From positions 2,203,485-2,267,484 of the forward strand of contig JALDQW010000001.1 of NCBI GenBank assembly GCA_031316255.1: DNA of 64,000 nucleotides. The letters are read 5' to 3'. The position numbers were made by a program, and so were the translations under genes. The notes beneath the pieces are model-generated. The model searched no databases. It was not told where the DNA came from and worked only from the letters and a program-made list of their open reading frames with translations. Within the stretch, counting starts at the first letter, position 1. The number at the start of each line of letters is the position of its first letter. This document shows positions 11,411-20,539 of this stretch, one piece after another. The DNA comes from Nitrosomonas sp. Lineage in GTDB: Bacteria; Pseudomonadota; Gammaproteobacteria; Burkholderiales; Nitrosomonadaceae.

Positions 11411-12055
11411 ATGACAAATAAATTTGAATGGCAACAGGAAATGATGACGCCGAGAAACTTGGGCCTGATTCCGATGGTCATAGAAACAAGTGGGCGCGGA
11501 GAACGTGCGTATGACATTTATTCACGTTTGCTCAAAGAAAGAGTTGTTTTTCTGGTTGGCCCCGTTAACGAAACAACTGCAAATCTGGTCGTTGCGCAGT
11601 TGTTGTTTCTCGAGTCTGAGAATGCAGAAAAGGATATCCATCTCTATATTAACTCTCCCGGTGGCATGGTATCTGCAGGGCTTGCTATTTACGATACAAT
11701 GCAATACATTAAGTCGGATATCAGTACGTTATGTATCGGGCAGGCCGCGAGTATGGGAGCCTTGCTGTTGACGGCCGGTGCTAAGGGAAAACGGTATTGT
11801 TTGCCGAATTCTCGTGTCATGATCCATCAACCGCTTGGGGGTTTCCAGGGTCAGGCGTCCGATATAGAAATTCATGCCCGTGAGATCTTGTATTTAAGGT
11901 CGCGTTTGAACGAGATTATGGCGAAGCATACAAGCCAGACTGTTTCGGTAATCGAAAAAGATACCGATCGGGATAATTTCCTGAGTGCTGAAGAGTCGGT
12001 CAATTACGGATTGGTTGATGCTGTGCTAACACATCGCGATGAAGCTGCCGATTAA
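11411..12055 (+). CDS. clpP: ATP-dependent Clp protease proteolytic subunit
   Basis: This serine peptidase forms the 14-mer chamber fed by ClpX or ClpA. The catalytic Ser lies in GQAASMGA (about S114) and the His in MIHQPLGG (about H139), with the Asp near YGLVDAV. Length (214 residues) is usual, including the short N-terminal propeptide. The ATG at 11411 is one base after the tig stop; a second in-frame ATG at 11441 is possible but would trim the propeptide. Confidence 0.98.
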   Translation: MTNKFEWQQEMMTPRNLGLIPMVIETSGRGERAYDIYSRLLKERVVFLVGPVNETTANLVVAQLLFLESENAEKDIHLYINSPGGMVSAGLAIYDTMQYIKSDISTLCIGQAASMGALLLTAGAKGKRYCLPNSRVMIHQPLGGFQGQASDIEIHAREILYLRSRLNEIMAKHTSQTVSVIEKDTDRDNFLSAEESVNYGLVDAVLTHRDEAAD

Positions 12056-12140
12056 GTTGCATGACTTTTTTATAACAATGTATAAAGCGATTATTATTTT
12101 TTAACACATATCGGCTTGATGACGCCAGGGTAAGAAGTAT

Positions 12141-13418
12141 ATGCCAGACAAAACGAATAGCGAAAAACTGCTTTATTGTTCTTTTTGCGGTAAAAGTCAG
12201 CATGAAGTGCGAAAATTGATTGCAGGTCCATCAGTATTTATCTGTGATGAATGTATCGAGCTTTGTAATGATATTATTCGCGAAGAAATGCAGGGCGATG
12301 AAGCAACCAAACTGGTTAAATCCAATTTGCCTGTACCGCAGGAGATCAATCAGACGCTCAATCAATACGTCATTGGTCAGGACGCTGCAAAAAAGATTTT
12401 ATCTGTTGCTGTCTATAATCACTATAAACGCCTGAAGAATATGGCGAAAGTAAATGATGGCGATGATATAGAATTATCCAAAAGCAATATTTTACTGATT
12501 GGGCCGACTGGCTCGGGTAAAACATTGTTGGCGCAAACACTGGCGCGATTGCTGGATGTGCCTTTTATCATGGCGGATGCGACCGCACTGACTGAAGCAG
12601 GCTATGTAGGCGAGGACGTTGAGAATATCATTCAGAAGCTGCTGCAAAAGTGTAACTATGATGCCGAAAAAGCACAGCGTGGTATTGTTTACATTGATGA
12701 AATAGACAAGATATCGCGTAAGTCCGATAACCCATCGATTACCCGTGATGTTTCCGGTGAAGGTGTGCAGCAGGCGTTGTTGAAGCTGATTGAGGGCACT
12801 ACCGCGATGGTGCCGCCACAGGGCGGTCGTAAGCATCCGAATCAGGAATTTGTTCAAGTTGATACAACAAACATATTGTTTATCTGTGGCGGCGCATTCG
12901 ATGGTTTGGATAAAGTCATCCGTGCACGTTCAGAGAAGGGCGGTATTGGATTTGGCGCGGATGTCAGAAGCCAGAAGCGAAAAGATATCAATAAAGTTTT
13001 ACAGAGTGTAGAACCGGAAGATCTGGTCAAATTTGGTTTGATACCGGAATTTGTTGGCCGCCTGCCTGTTGTCGCAACGCTTGACGAGCTGAATGAAGAT
13101 GCTTTGGTGCAAATATTAACCGAACCCAGAAATGCATTGGTCAAACAGTATTGGAAAATGTTCAATATGGAGGGCGGGGTAGATCTGGAATTTCGTGAAC
13201 CGGCTCTCAGGGCAATTGCCGGAAAAGCCTTGTCACGCAAAACGGGTGCGCGCGGCTTACGTTCAATCATGGAGGATATCCTGTTGGATATTATGTACGA
13301 TCTGCCTTCATTGGAAAATGTTACCAAAGTTGTGATTGACTATAATGTTGCAAATGAAGATATCAAACCGATTTTGATATACTCGGATCAGCAGAAAGTT
13401 GCCAAAACTTCAAGTTAA
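12141..13418 (+). CDS. clpX: ATP-dependent Clp protease ATP-binding subunit ClpX
   Basis: This AAA+ unfoldase recognises degron-tagged proteins and passes them to ClpP. The N-terminal zinc-binding domain has CSFCGKS and later CDECIELC. Walker A is GPTGSGKT, Walker B lies in [10 protein letters not shown], the sensor/arginine-finger region contains [12 protein letters not shown], and the C-terminal domain has [15 protein letters not shown]. The 425-residue length is typical. It follows clpP by 85 bases and ends just before a terminator-like hairpin. Confidence 0.98.
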   Translation: MPDKTNSEKLLYCSFCGKSQHEVRKLIAGPSVFICDECIELCNDIIREEMQGDEATKLVKSNLPVPQEINQTLNQYVIGQDAAKKILSVAVYNHYKRLKNMAKVNDGDDIELSKSNILLIGPTGSGKTLLAQTLARLLDVPFIMADATALTEAGYVGEDVENIIQKLLQKCNYDAEKAQRGIVYIDEIDKISRKSDNPSITRDVSGEGVQQALLKLIEGTTAMVPPQGGRKHPNQEFVQVDTTNILFICGGAFDGLDKVIRARSEKGGIGFGADVRSQKRKDINKVLQSVEPEDLVKFGLIPEFVGRLPVVATLDELNEDALVQILTEPRNALVKQYWKMFNMEGGVDLEFREPALRAIAGKALSRKTGARGLRSIMEDILLDIMYDLPSLENVTKVVIDYNVANEDIKPILIYSDQQKVAKTSS

Positions 13419-13460
13419 TTCATGTCCGATTGACAGGAAAATCTTTTGATGTGCATTTAT

Positions 13461-13488
13461 AAATCGCCCCAGGAATAATGGGCGGTTT
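13461..13488 (+). terminator. Likely terminator after clpX
   Basis: A nine-base arm (AAATCGCCC) pairs with GGGCGGTTT (one G-T pair) around a 10-base loop, with a short T/A-rich tail, 42 bases after the clpX stop. Confidence 0.6.
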
Positions 13489-13815
13489 TAAAATACATAT
13501 TTTGTTACAATGCTTTGTTGTTCTCAAAGGATTTTCCTTGTATTTCAATATGATATGGTGTTAATTTTTGTTCTTGCCTGGTCATGATTAAATCGCTGAA
13601 TTTTTAGAGATACCCTAAAGAATATTCCTGTTCTGCCTTTCCTTGTTTTAGTTTTCTGTGATTTCCTGACAGTCTGTTCGTGTTTAACAGGCATAGCCTA
13701 AAGAAAACGTATCCGTTTTGCGCCACTGTAATCTTTTGAAAGCCATTAAACAAAACTGAAAAATCCCTGCTGTTTTTATTATTTAGCAAGTGGATGTGTG
13801 TTACTGTATATTTGT
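13489..13815. other. Intergenic region upstream of lon, no gene seen
   Basis: About 330 AT-rich bases between the clpX terminator and the predicted lon promoter. An open frame runs antisense through it into the lon 5' end but has no recognisable domain and no clear start. I see no RNA gene. Confidence 0.4.
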
Positions 13816-13841
13816 CTTGAGATTTTGTTGAACGGCCATAT
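13816..13841 (+). promoter_or_regulatory. Possible heat-shock (sigma-32-like) promoter of lon
   Basis: CTTGAGA (13816-13822) resembles the -35 consensus CTTGAAA, and GGCCATAT (13834-13841) resembles the -10 consensus CCCCATNT. The 11-base spacing is slightly short. It lies 43 bases upstream of the lon ATG. Assignment rests on consensus matching only. Confidence 0.4.
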
Positions 13842-13883
13842 ACTCTATCTAAGAGTAATAACCTATTTTGGGAAATTTTGTAT

Positions 13884-16301
13884 ATGACTTCCTTAGTTGA
13901 TGATTCCGAACAATTGATACTGCCACTTCTCCCGCTGCGGGATGTGGTTGTATTTCCGCATATGGTGATTCCATTATTTGTAGGACGACAAAAGTCGATC
14001 AAAGCACTTGAGCTTGCGATGGAATCCAATAAAAATATTCTGCTGGTGGCGCAGAAAATAGCTTCCAAAGATGATCCGGAACCTGAGGATATGTATGATG
14101 TTTGCAGTATTGCAAACATTCTTCAGATGCTTAAATTGCCTGATGGCACGGTAAAGGTTCTGGTTGAAGGCAATAACCGTGCACGTATATTGGAATATAT
14201 TGATTCCGAGAGTCACTTTGATGGCAAGGCTGTACGGATTCAACAGGAGCTGGATGATAAGCCTGAAGCTGAAGCAATGCGACGCGCATTGATGACTCAA
14301 TTTGACCAGTATGTAAAACTCAACAAAAAAATACCGCCTGAAATTATTACCTCATTAGGCGGCATTGATGAAGGCGGGCGTCTGGCCGATACAATTGCTG
14401 CTTATCTGCCGCTGAAGCTGGAGCAGAAACAGGACGTGCTTGAAATATTTGATGTCACAAAACGGCTAGAACATTTGCTGGGGCTGTTGGAGACGGAACT
14501 GGATATACTTCAGGTTGAAAAGCGCATACGCGGAAGAGTCAAGCGCCAGATGGAAAAAAGCCAGCGTGACTACTACCTGAATGAACAGGTTAAGGCCATT
14601 CAAAAGGAACTGGGCGAGGGTGAAGATGGTGCAGATCTGGAAGAAATCGAACGGAAGATAAAAGCCGCTCAAATGCCCAAAGAAGCGCGAGAAAAAGCCG
14701 AGTCTGAATTCAGGAAACTACGTCTTATGTCGCCCATGTCAGCGGAAGCGACTGTAGTGCGCAATTATATCGATGCGCTGGTAGGTTTGCCGTGGAAGAA
14801 GAAAAGCAAAATCAGTAAAGATCTTGAGGCGGCTGAAACGATTCTGAATGAAGATCACTATGGTCTGGAGAAAGTCAAAGAAAGAATCATCGAGTATCTG
14901 GCCGTTCAGCAACGCGTTGACAAAATGAAAGCGCCGATACTTTGCCTGGTGGGACCGCCGGGAGTGGGTAAAACCTCGCTGGGGCAATCCATAGCGCGCG
15001 CGGTAAACCGGAAATTTGTGCGCATGGCGCTGGGAGGAGTGCGGGACGAAGCAGAAATACGCGGGCACCGTAAAACCTATATTGGTTCGATGCCCGGTAA
15101 AATTCTGCATAATATGACCAAGGTGGGCGTCAAGAACCCGCTATTCCTGCTGGACGAGGTGGATAAGATGGGAATGGATTTTCGCGGAGATCCTTCTTCA
15201 GCACTATTGGAGGTGCTGGATCCCGAGCAGAATCACACCTTTGTCGATCATTATGTCGAGGTTGAATACGATTTATCCGAAGTGATGTTTGTTGCCACTG
15301 CAAATTCATTGAATATTCCACCCGCATTGCTTGACCGGCTGGAAGTGATTCAATTGTCGGGTTATACCGAGGATGAAAAGCTCAACATTGCGGCAAAATA
15401 CCTGTTGCCAAAGCAATTAAAAAATCATGGTCTGAAGAAAAGCGAACTCATACTTTCAGATACTGCGCTAAGGGATATTGTTCGTTACTACACACGTGAA
15501 TCAGGTGTGCGTTCGTTGGAGCGTGAAGTTTCCAAGATATGCCGGAAAGCAGTCAAGATGCTGCTTCTTGACAAGGAAAAAGCTAAAGTTTCTGTCACAT
15601 CGCGTAATCTTGACAAGTTTTTGGGTGTACGCCGTTTTTCATATGGTGTGGCCGAGAAAGAAAATCAGGTTGGTCAGGTTACCGGGCTGGCATGGACCGA
15701 AGTGGGTGGCGAATTGCTGACGATAGAAGCAGTCGTGGTGCCCGGTAAAGGAAAAACCATTACCACCGGAAAACTGGGCGAAGTCATGCAGGAATCCATA
15801 CAGGCGGCGTTGTCGGTTGTGCGGAGCCGTTCTCACCTGCTAGGCATACCGGAAGATTTTTATCAACAGAAGGATATTCATATTCATCTGCCGGAAGGCG
15901 CTACCCCTAAAGACGGTCCGAGTGCAGGTATCGGTATCTGTGTGTCCATGGTGTCTGTTCTAACAAACATCGCCGTCAGATCGGACGTGGCAATGACCGG
16001 AGAAATCACATTGCGCGGTGAAGTACTCCCGATCGGCGGGCTCAAGGAAAAACTGCTTGCCGCACATCGTGGCGGTATCAAAAAAGTGATTATTCCGGAA
16101 AAAAATGCCAAGGATCTGGTGGATATTCCTGACAATATCAAAAGTCAGTTGATTATCAAACCGGTGAAATGGATTGATCAGGTTCTGGATATTGCCCTTG
16201 AACACAAACCGCAATCTTTGCCGACCACAATATCCGCTTCAGCGGCTTCAATGCAAGCGGGCGCCGAGGATAAAATGACTGCGCGCGTTATTAAGCATTA
16301 A
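13884..16301 (+). CDS. lon: ATP-dependent protease Lon
   Basis: This homohexameric AAA+ serine protease degrades damaged and regulatory proteins. It has the N-terminal LON substrate-binding domain (LPLLPLRDVVVFPHMVIPL), Walker A GPPGVGKT, Walker B FLLDEVDKM, and the C-terminal protease domain with the catalytic Ser in PKDGPSAGIG and the Lys in the LKEKLLAAHRGGIKKV region. I use the ATG at 13884 (805 residues) rather than an in-frame TTG six bases upstream. It follows clpX in the conserved order but has its own upstream region with a heat-shock-like promoter. Confidence 0.98.
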   Translation: MTSLVDDSEQLILPLLPLRDVVVFPHMVIPLFVGRQKSIKALELAMESNKNILLVAQKIASKDDPEPEDMYDVCSIANILQMLKLPDGTVKVLVEGNNRARILEYIDSESHFDGKAVRIQQELDDKPEAEAMRRALMTQFDQYVKLNKKIPPEIITSLGGIDEGGRLADTIAAYLPLKLEQKQDVLEIFDVTKRLEHLLGLLETELDILQVEKRIRGRVKRQMEKSQRDYYLNEQVKAIQKELGEGEDGADLEEIERKIKAAQMPKEAREKAESEFRKLRLMSPMSAEATVVRNYIDALVGLPWKKKSKISKDLEAAETILNEDHYGLEKVKERIIEYLAVQQRVDKMKAPILCLVGPPGVGKTSLGQSIARAVNRKFVRMALGGVRDEAEIRGHRKTYIGSMPGKILHNMTKVGVKNPLFLLDEVDKMGMDFRGDPSSALLEVLDPEQNHTFVDHYVEVEYDLSEVMFVATANSLNIPPALLDRLEVIQLSGYTEDEKLNIAAKYLLPKQLKNHGLKKSELILSDTALRDIVRYYTRESGVRSLEREVSKICRKAVKMLLLDKEKAKVSVTSRNLDKFLGVRRFSYGVAEKENQVGQVTGLAWTEVGGELLTIEAVVVPGKGKTITTGKLGEVMQESIQAALSVVRSRSHLLGIPEDFYQQKDIHIHLPEGATPKDGPSAGIGICVSMVSVLTNIAVRSDVAMTGEITLRGEVLPIGGLKEKLLAAHRGGIKKVIIPEKNAKDLVDIPDNIKSQLIIKPVKWIDQVLDIALEHKPQSLPTTISASAASMQAGAEDKMTARVIKH

Positions 16302-16318
16302 ATTGTTTTACTGCGTTA

Positions 16319-16353
16319 AGCGCGTGGCGCTGATTTGTTCAGTGTCACGCGCT
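16319..16353. terminator. Hairpin between convergent lon and epimerase genes
   Basis: Perfect 8-bp arms AGCGCGTG (16319-16326) and CACGCGCT (16346-16353) lie just after the lon stop. There is no T-tract, so this may be a Rho-independent-like stop or only an RNA-stabilising stem. Confidence 0.35.
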
Positions 16354-16420
16354 GTCGAAAACGCATGGCGTGAAGCCAGATTGGAGCCAAACGTCTATTA
16401 CAGCGTGCAAGCCCACCGGG

Positions 16421-17434
16421 TTAATTTTCTTGCTGACGGTGCCATTCAATAGTATCTTGCAGCGATTGCCGTAAGGGACGCGGACGCCAGCCTAATTCAT
16501 TTTGGGCTCTGCTGGTATCGTACCAGGCATACCGGTTCCAAATTTCAAGTACATTGCTCGATACTTTGGGAGGTTTCCCGGTTATTTTACTAATAAGCGC
16601 TATGATAAGGATAATCGGATAAAGTAATGATGCGCGCAGTGAAATGCGTAGCTTTGGCGGCCGAAAACCAACAATCTCGGCAACTTCCTCGATCAGGCGC
16701 TCGGCGTTGATATTGTGGCTACTCAGAATATATCGTTGACCGGATTTCCCTCGTTCAGCCGCACGCAGAACCCCGTCAGCATAGTCTCTCACATCAAGAA
16801 CGCCGAAGCCGATTGGCGCTGTAAAACGAAAGCCCGGCTTGCTCATCCGCATAACCAGTTTGTTTGCGGGCGCGCCGGCCCAATCCTCTGGTCCGAGTGT
16901 AAATGACGGATTTACAACAATAATATCAGGATCACCCGGTGCTGTTTTTGCCAATGCTGCCTGCTCGGCATGACGCCGGGACACGGCATAGGAAAGTGAA
17001 AGTTTGTGATCTTCCCAATCTGCGGTTTCATCCAATGGTGAAGCATCATGGTGCATACCTACAGTCAGGGCGCTGCTGCTGATAACGATTCTTGAAACAT
17101 TTGCCTGTGCGGCAGCATCCACCAGGTTAGACGTGCCTATTACATTTTCATTATGCAGATGTTGTTCCGATGCTTCTCCGCTACCCAGGGCAATTGCGAA
17201 GTACAAATGGAATACCGTGTCAACGTCTTTACAGGCATTTCTCAGGATATCGATATCGCTGATGTCCCCTTTCACAATTTCGACATTCTGGTTATTCAGC
17301 GCAAGCATTGCGAACGAGTCAGGTTCGATCCGGGTAGGCAAGAAAACGCGTGGACAAATGCCTCTTTCATTTAGCAGTTTTATGACATGGTACCCAAGAA
17401 ACCCGGTTGGGCCAGTAACAAGAACGGAATTCAT
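16421..17434 (-). CDS. NAD-dependent epimerase/dehydratase-like protein, YxxxR variant
   Basis: This extended SDR of 337 residues starts with the Rossmann motif VTGPTGFLGYH and has the SSS catalytic serine region (ISSSALTVG), resembling dihydroflavonol-reductase/HpnA-type enzymes. The catalytic YxxxK is changed to YAVSR: Tyr149 is present, but Lys is replaced by Arg153 (codon CGG, 16976-16978). The lysine normally positions the cofactor ribose and lowers the tyrosine pKa, so activity is doubtful or altered. Substrate is unknown. It converges with lon and lies 158 bases from the IS element. Confidence 0.82.
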   Translation of the reverse strand: MNSVLVTGPTGFLGYHVIKLLNERGICPRVFLPTRIEPDSFAMLALNNQNVEIVKGDISDIDILRNACKDVDTVFHLYFAIALGSGEASEQHLHNENVIGTSNLVDAAAQANVSRIVISSSALTVGMHHDASPLDETADWEDHKLSLSYAVSRRHAEQAALAKTAPGDPDIIVVNPSFTLGPEDWAGAPANKLVMRMSKPGFRFTAPIGFGVLDVRDYADGVLRAAERGKSGQRYILSSHNINAERLIEEVAEIVGFRPPKLRISLRASLLYPIILIIALISKITGKPPKVSSNVLEIWNRYAWYDTSRAQNELGWRPRPLRQSLQDTIEWHRQQEN

Positions 17435-17662
17435 AATGTTTACCTCTTGATGTTTCCGGGTTTTGAGAGAATTTGGTTACTTCATGATTTTACTGAACAA
17501 TATGAACGGATGCGTTCAAAGATCGTTCTTTTTTAAAAAACCTTAAATACGATTTTGTACCCGCTTTACGGTTAATAATACTGCATTTGCTAGATAGTGT
17601 CGTCACAAGTTAGAAATTACTATATAATTATGCTGTAAGTGATTATTATAAATGGTAATAAT

Positions 17663-18420
17663 ATGTCAGAAGCTCATCGTAGACATGATCTGTCAGATCA
17701 TGTCTGGTCGTTACTGGAACCCCATTTGCCAGGGCGATCGTGGGGAGGTGTTGCAAAAGATAATCGTCAGTTTATCAACGCGGTATTCTGGATTTTACGT
17801 ACGGGCGCACCCTGGCGGGATTTGCCGCCGGATTACGGCGACTGGAAGAACACGCATCGACGATTTTGCCGATGGCGGGACAAAGGGGTTTGGGAAAAGT
17901 TACTGGAATTACTGGTCAATGATCCGGACTACGAATGGTTAATGATTGATGCCAGTCATATTAAAGTACATCCGCATGCATCTGGCGCGAAAGGCGGGAA
18001 CCAAGCGATGAATCGCACAAAAGGGGGCTCAACACGAAATTACACCTGGCCGTGGATGCGCATGGTATGCCGGTCCGAATGTTTATTACAGACGGTACCA
18101 CAGCGGATTGTACACAAGCTGTTGAATTAATCAGAGGCATCAATGCCGACTATTTGTTGGCTGATCGGGCTTATGATACCAATGAGATAGTTGAACACTG
18201 TGAGACTAAACAAATAGAACCAGTAATTCCATCGAAGAAAAATCGTATTCGCCCGCGTAATCATGATAAAAACTTATACCAATATCGACATTTAGTGGAA
18301 AATGCATTCTTACATCTAAAGCGTTGGAGAGGCATTGCAACACGATATGCGAAGAATGCTGCATCGTTTCTGGCGGCTGTCCATATACGATGCATCGCTA
18401 TTTGGGCTAGTATCTCGTGA
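17663..18420 (+). CDS. IS5-family transposase, made by -1 frameshift
   Basis: The DDE transposase is encoded in two overlapping frames. The first (ATG 17663) begins MSEAHRRHDLSDHVWSLLEP and carries WRDLPPDYGDWK and the first Asp in MIDASHIK. The second supplies the rest: LAVDAHGMP, the second Asp in LLADRAYDTN and the Glu in HLVENAFLHLKRWRGIATRYAK. Joining them needs a -1 shift, which fits the slippery run AAAAGGGGG at 18019-18027, a usual expression strategy in this group. The fused product is about 252 residues. The stop codon (18418-18420) lies within the right terminal repeat. Confidence 0.93.
18019..18027 (+). promoter_or_regulatory. Programmed -1 ribosomal frameshift site
   Basis: The run AAAAGGGGG lies where the two transposase frames overlap, and slipping back by one base there restores the family reading (RTKGG to LNTK...). 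Confidence 0.7.
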
Positions 18421-18524
18421 CGACACTCTCTACCAATCCGGCTAAAAAAACACAATAAAGCGTAATCAACCGTATCGGTTTGGAATGTAATTTTGCTGGA
18501 GCTTGGAGTGGGACTGATTCAATT

Positions 18525-18554
18525 ACCCGGATTTCGCGAGCTCCGTCCGGGCTA
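18525..18554. repeat. REP-like palindromic repeat
   Basis: The sequence (reverse strand TAGCCCGGACGGAGCTCGCG, then AAATCCGGGT) resembles a short palindromic repeat found in many proteobacterial genomes (TAGCCCGGATG...AATCCGGG). CCCGGAT and GTCCGGG form the arms. Copy number in this genome cannot be judged from the window. Confidence 0.5.
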
Positions 18555-18568
18555 CTTGCTAAAACGGA

Positions 18569-19141
18569 TTACTTCATATTCTGGATGATGCAAATGTAAG
18601 GATTATTATTGCGCTGTTTTATTAATCCATCTGATAACAATTGAATCCGTTTCTTGCTAATTGTGTTACTTTCATTACCCCCGATGGTCATTACGTAGTT
18701 TCCTGATCTGTCAGTACCTTTTCCGATGACAATAGCTGAGTGCGACAAATATTTTTTATTTTTCTTTGCAAAATCAAAGTCAAAGCTGTTATCACTACGG
18801 TTATTTTGAATAATATCACCAAGACCAGGTGCGTAGCTAGAAATGTCATGCCCACGAAACACACCTTGGTTTTTGTCTGCGTTTTCAATAGCTTTATGGA
18901 CAAACGCAGCATGTCTAGGGTGAAATTTGAATTCAGTTTTTGTTGCGCCAGCTTTTTTGATACACCAAGAAACAAAAACAGCCGACCATGCTTTTTTTAC
19001 ACCGGGAAAATTTTCACCGATATCTTCCCAATATTTTCGTATCTGCTTTGATAGATTAGGGTCATCTTCGTCATTGTAGCGATATAAATTATATTGTTCT
19101 TCTACAATCTCAGTTAACTTTTTGACGTATTTTGTAATCAT
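18569..19141 (-). CDS. DUF2272-like putative amidase/peptidase
   Basis: The 190-residue protein has the pattern WSAVFVSWCIKKAG followed by HPRHAAFVHKAIENA and a later PGLGDIIQ, which resembles DUF2272, an NlpC/P60-like fold with a conserved WSA(A/V)F motif. No signal peptide is visible, so it would act in the cytoplasm or be delivered by another route. AT content and Lys/Asn richness are higher than in neighbouring core genes. It is the last gene of a minus-strand trio with two lipoprotein genes and lies 138 bases from the IS element. The function is inferred from the fold only. Confidence 0.6.
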   Translation of the reverse strand: MITKYVKKLTEIVEEQYNLYRYNDEDDPNLSKQIRKYWEDIGENFPGVKKAWSAVFVSWCIKKAGATKTEFKFHPRHAAFVHKAIENADKNQGVFRGHDISSYAPGLGDIIQNNRSDNSFDFDFAKKNKKYLSHSAIVIGKGTDRSGNYVMTIGGNESNTISKKRIQLLSDGLIKQRNNNPYICIIQNMK

Positions 19142-19269
19142 TTTTTATGCATTCAGAGTTTAAATATTTATGGGATATAAAAATTACTTATTGCGATTTA
19201 TACTTTTGAGTAATTTTCGAAATATCATTCTATGTACACGGCGCTAAAAAGACAATGTGAATTAATTCG

Positions 19270-20414
19270 CTATTTTTTTGGTTTCACGATTACCACATTT
19301 TTGATTGAATCATTCTCAAATTCCGTAATTGCCGGCACCAGAATTTTTTCGAAATTCGGATATGTGGCAATCTTCTGCACATCCAGTAAATACTGCTTTA
19401 TATCAACTACAGGCTTATGCAAAATGTGCAGGATCTCATCTTCATCTTTGTTAAGAAAGTTATTGAAATGAGAAAGTATGACGACTCTGGGTTTTAAGCG
19501 AGCTATTTGTTTTTTTGGGTAATCTTCAACGTTATCAGCACTCGCTGCAAGACCGATAACCACATCAATAGGAATATCACCAGGGGGCAGGCTGTCCGGA
19601 TAGTCTGCTAAAGGCATTGGCGAACCCAACATGAGCACGATAAACTCGGTATCATTATGTTTTAACTTGAATAAAAAATTATAGACTTCTCCCGAAGGGT
19701 AATCTGTAAGTTTGCGTGGCAGGTGTTTCAGAGGTTCTTCAATTTTTCGATCGAGAAAGGTATGGTCAAATGCTTTTTCTATACCAAAAAATTTCAAGTC
19801 AAATGAGAAATGGGGCGTGTGAGCCGTTTCCAACGCCATATACTCTATGGAATAACCTTTATTGCGCTTCTGGTTCGAAATCGGTATGGATTTCCATTGG
19901 CCCGGTTGTTTCGTGTCGACAATGTTAACGCGTTTGTCCAGATCAGTATTCTTATGCCCTTTTAAGATGTTTTGAGTGGTTAGGCTCCCAAATAAAGGGA
20001 CATTTTGCCAATTTGGGAGTTCGAGCATTGCGGTATGCACATCCAGAAGGTGGTCAATATGCGAATGACCGATAAAAATAGCATCGGGGGCCTGTTTGAG
20101 TTGTCCCAACGTTCTTTCAACTTCCTGCTTGTCGGATAAGACTTTTTTCAGATTCTTGCCCGTGGTGACAAATGGGTCTGTAAGCACACCTATTTCTCCG
20201 AATTGGATATATGTGCGGCTGTGCCAAACCAGTAAATTTGCAGCTTGTCTGGTGTTGTATCGAAATTGTCAATAACTGAGGGCTTGATTTCCATCACCAT
20301 TCCAGAGCGGACTGGCATTTCAAAATTATTTTTGCGGGCTTCAATATTTGAGCAACTGCTTAGTAAGAGAATTGCTCCAAGTAAGATCAATATTTGTTTG
20401 TGTATGGTATGCAT
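19270..20414 (-). pseudogene. MBL-fold lipoprotein split by a frameshift
   Basis: The first part (ATG 20414 to stop at 20190) has a lipoprotein signal peptide (MHTIHKQILILLGAILLL, lipobox LSSC) and runs into the start of a metallo-beta-lactamase fold (YWFGTAAHIS). The second part (ending at 19270) continues the same fold in another frame: EIGVLTDPFVTTG, the zinc motif GHSHIDHLLD, ETAHTPHF, and ILSHFNNF near the end. The break maps to the alternating CATATAT run at about 20205-20211; losing one base or gaining two there would explain it. The joined protein would be about 380 residues. This is either a recent frameshift or a sequencing error, because both halves are otherwise well preserved. 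Confidence 0.82.
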
Positions 20415-20539
20415 AGCACGGCTCCATCGACTGTAATTTATAAGATTTAAGATGGATGCTTTCCTCACATGGGAATATGAGAAAAATAATGGCTGACAAT
20501 AAACCAGAAGAAGTGTCAGCCATTTTTTATATAAACAGG

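Larger units (their letters stand above)
17593..18430 (+). mobile_element. IS5-family (IS427-type) insertion sequence, complete
   Basis: An 838-bp element with 17-bp terminal inverted repeats, GATAGTGTCGTCACAAG on the left and (reverse complement) GAGAGTGTCGTCACGAG on the right, two mismatches. The element is flanked by TA on both sides (17591-17592 and 18431-18432), the target duplication expected of the IS427 group. It encodes one transposase split across two frames. Ends, target duplication and DDE residues are intact, so it is potentially active. Confidence 0.93.

Noticed and set aside
13604..14119. Minus-strand open frame upstream of and overlapping lon
   Set aside because: Overlaps the lon N-terminus and shows no recognisable protein family.
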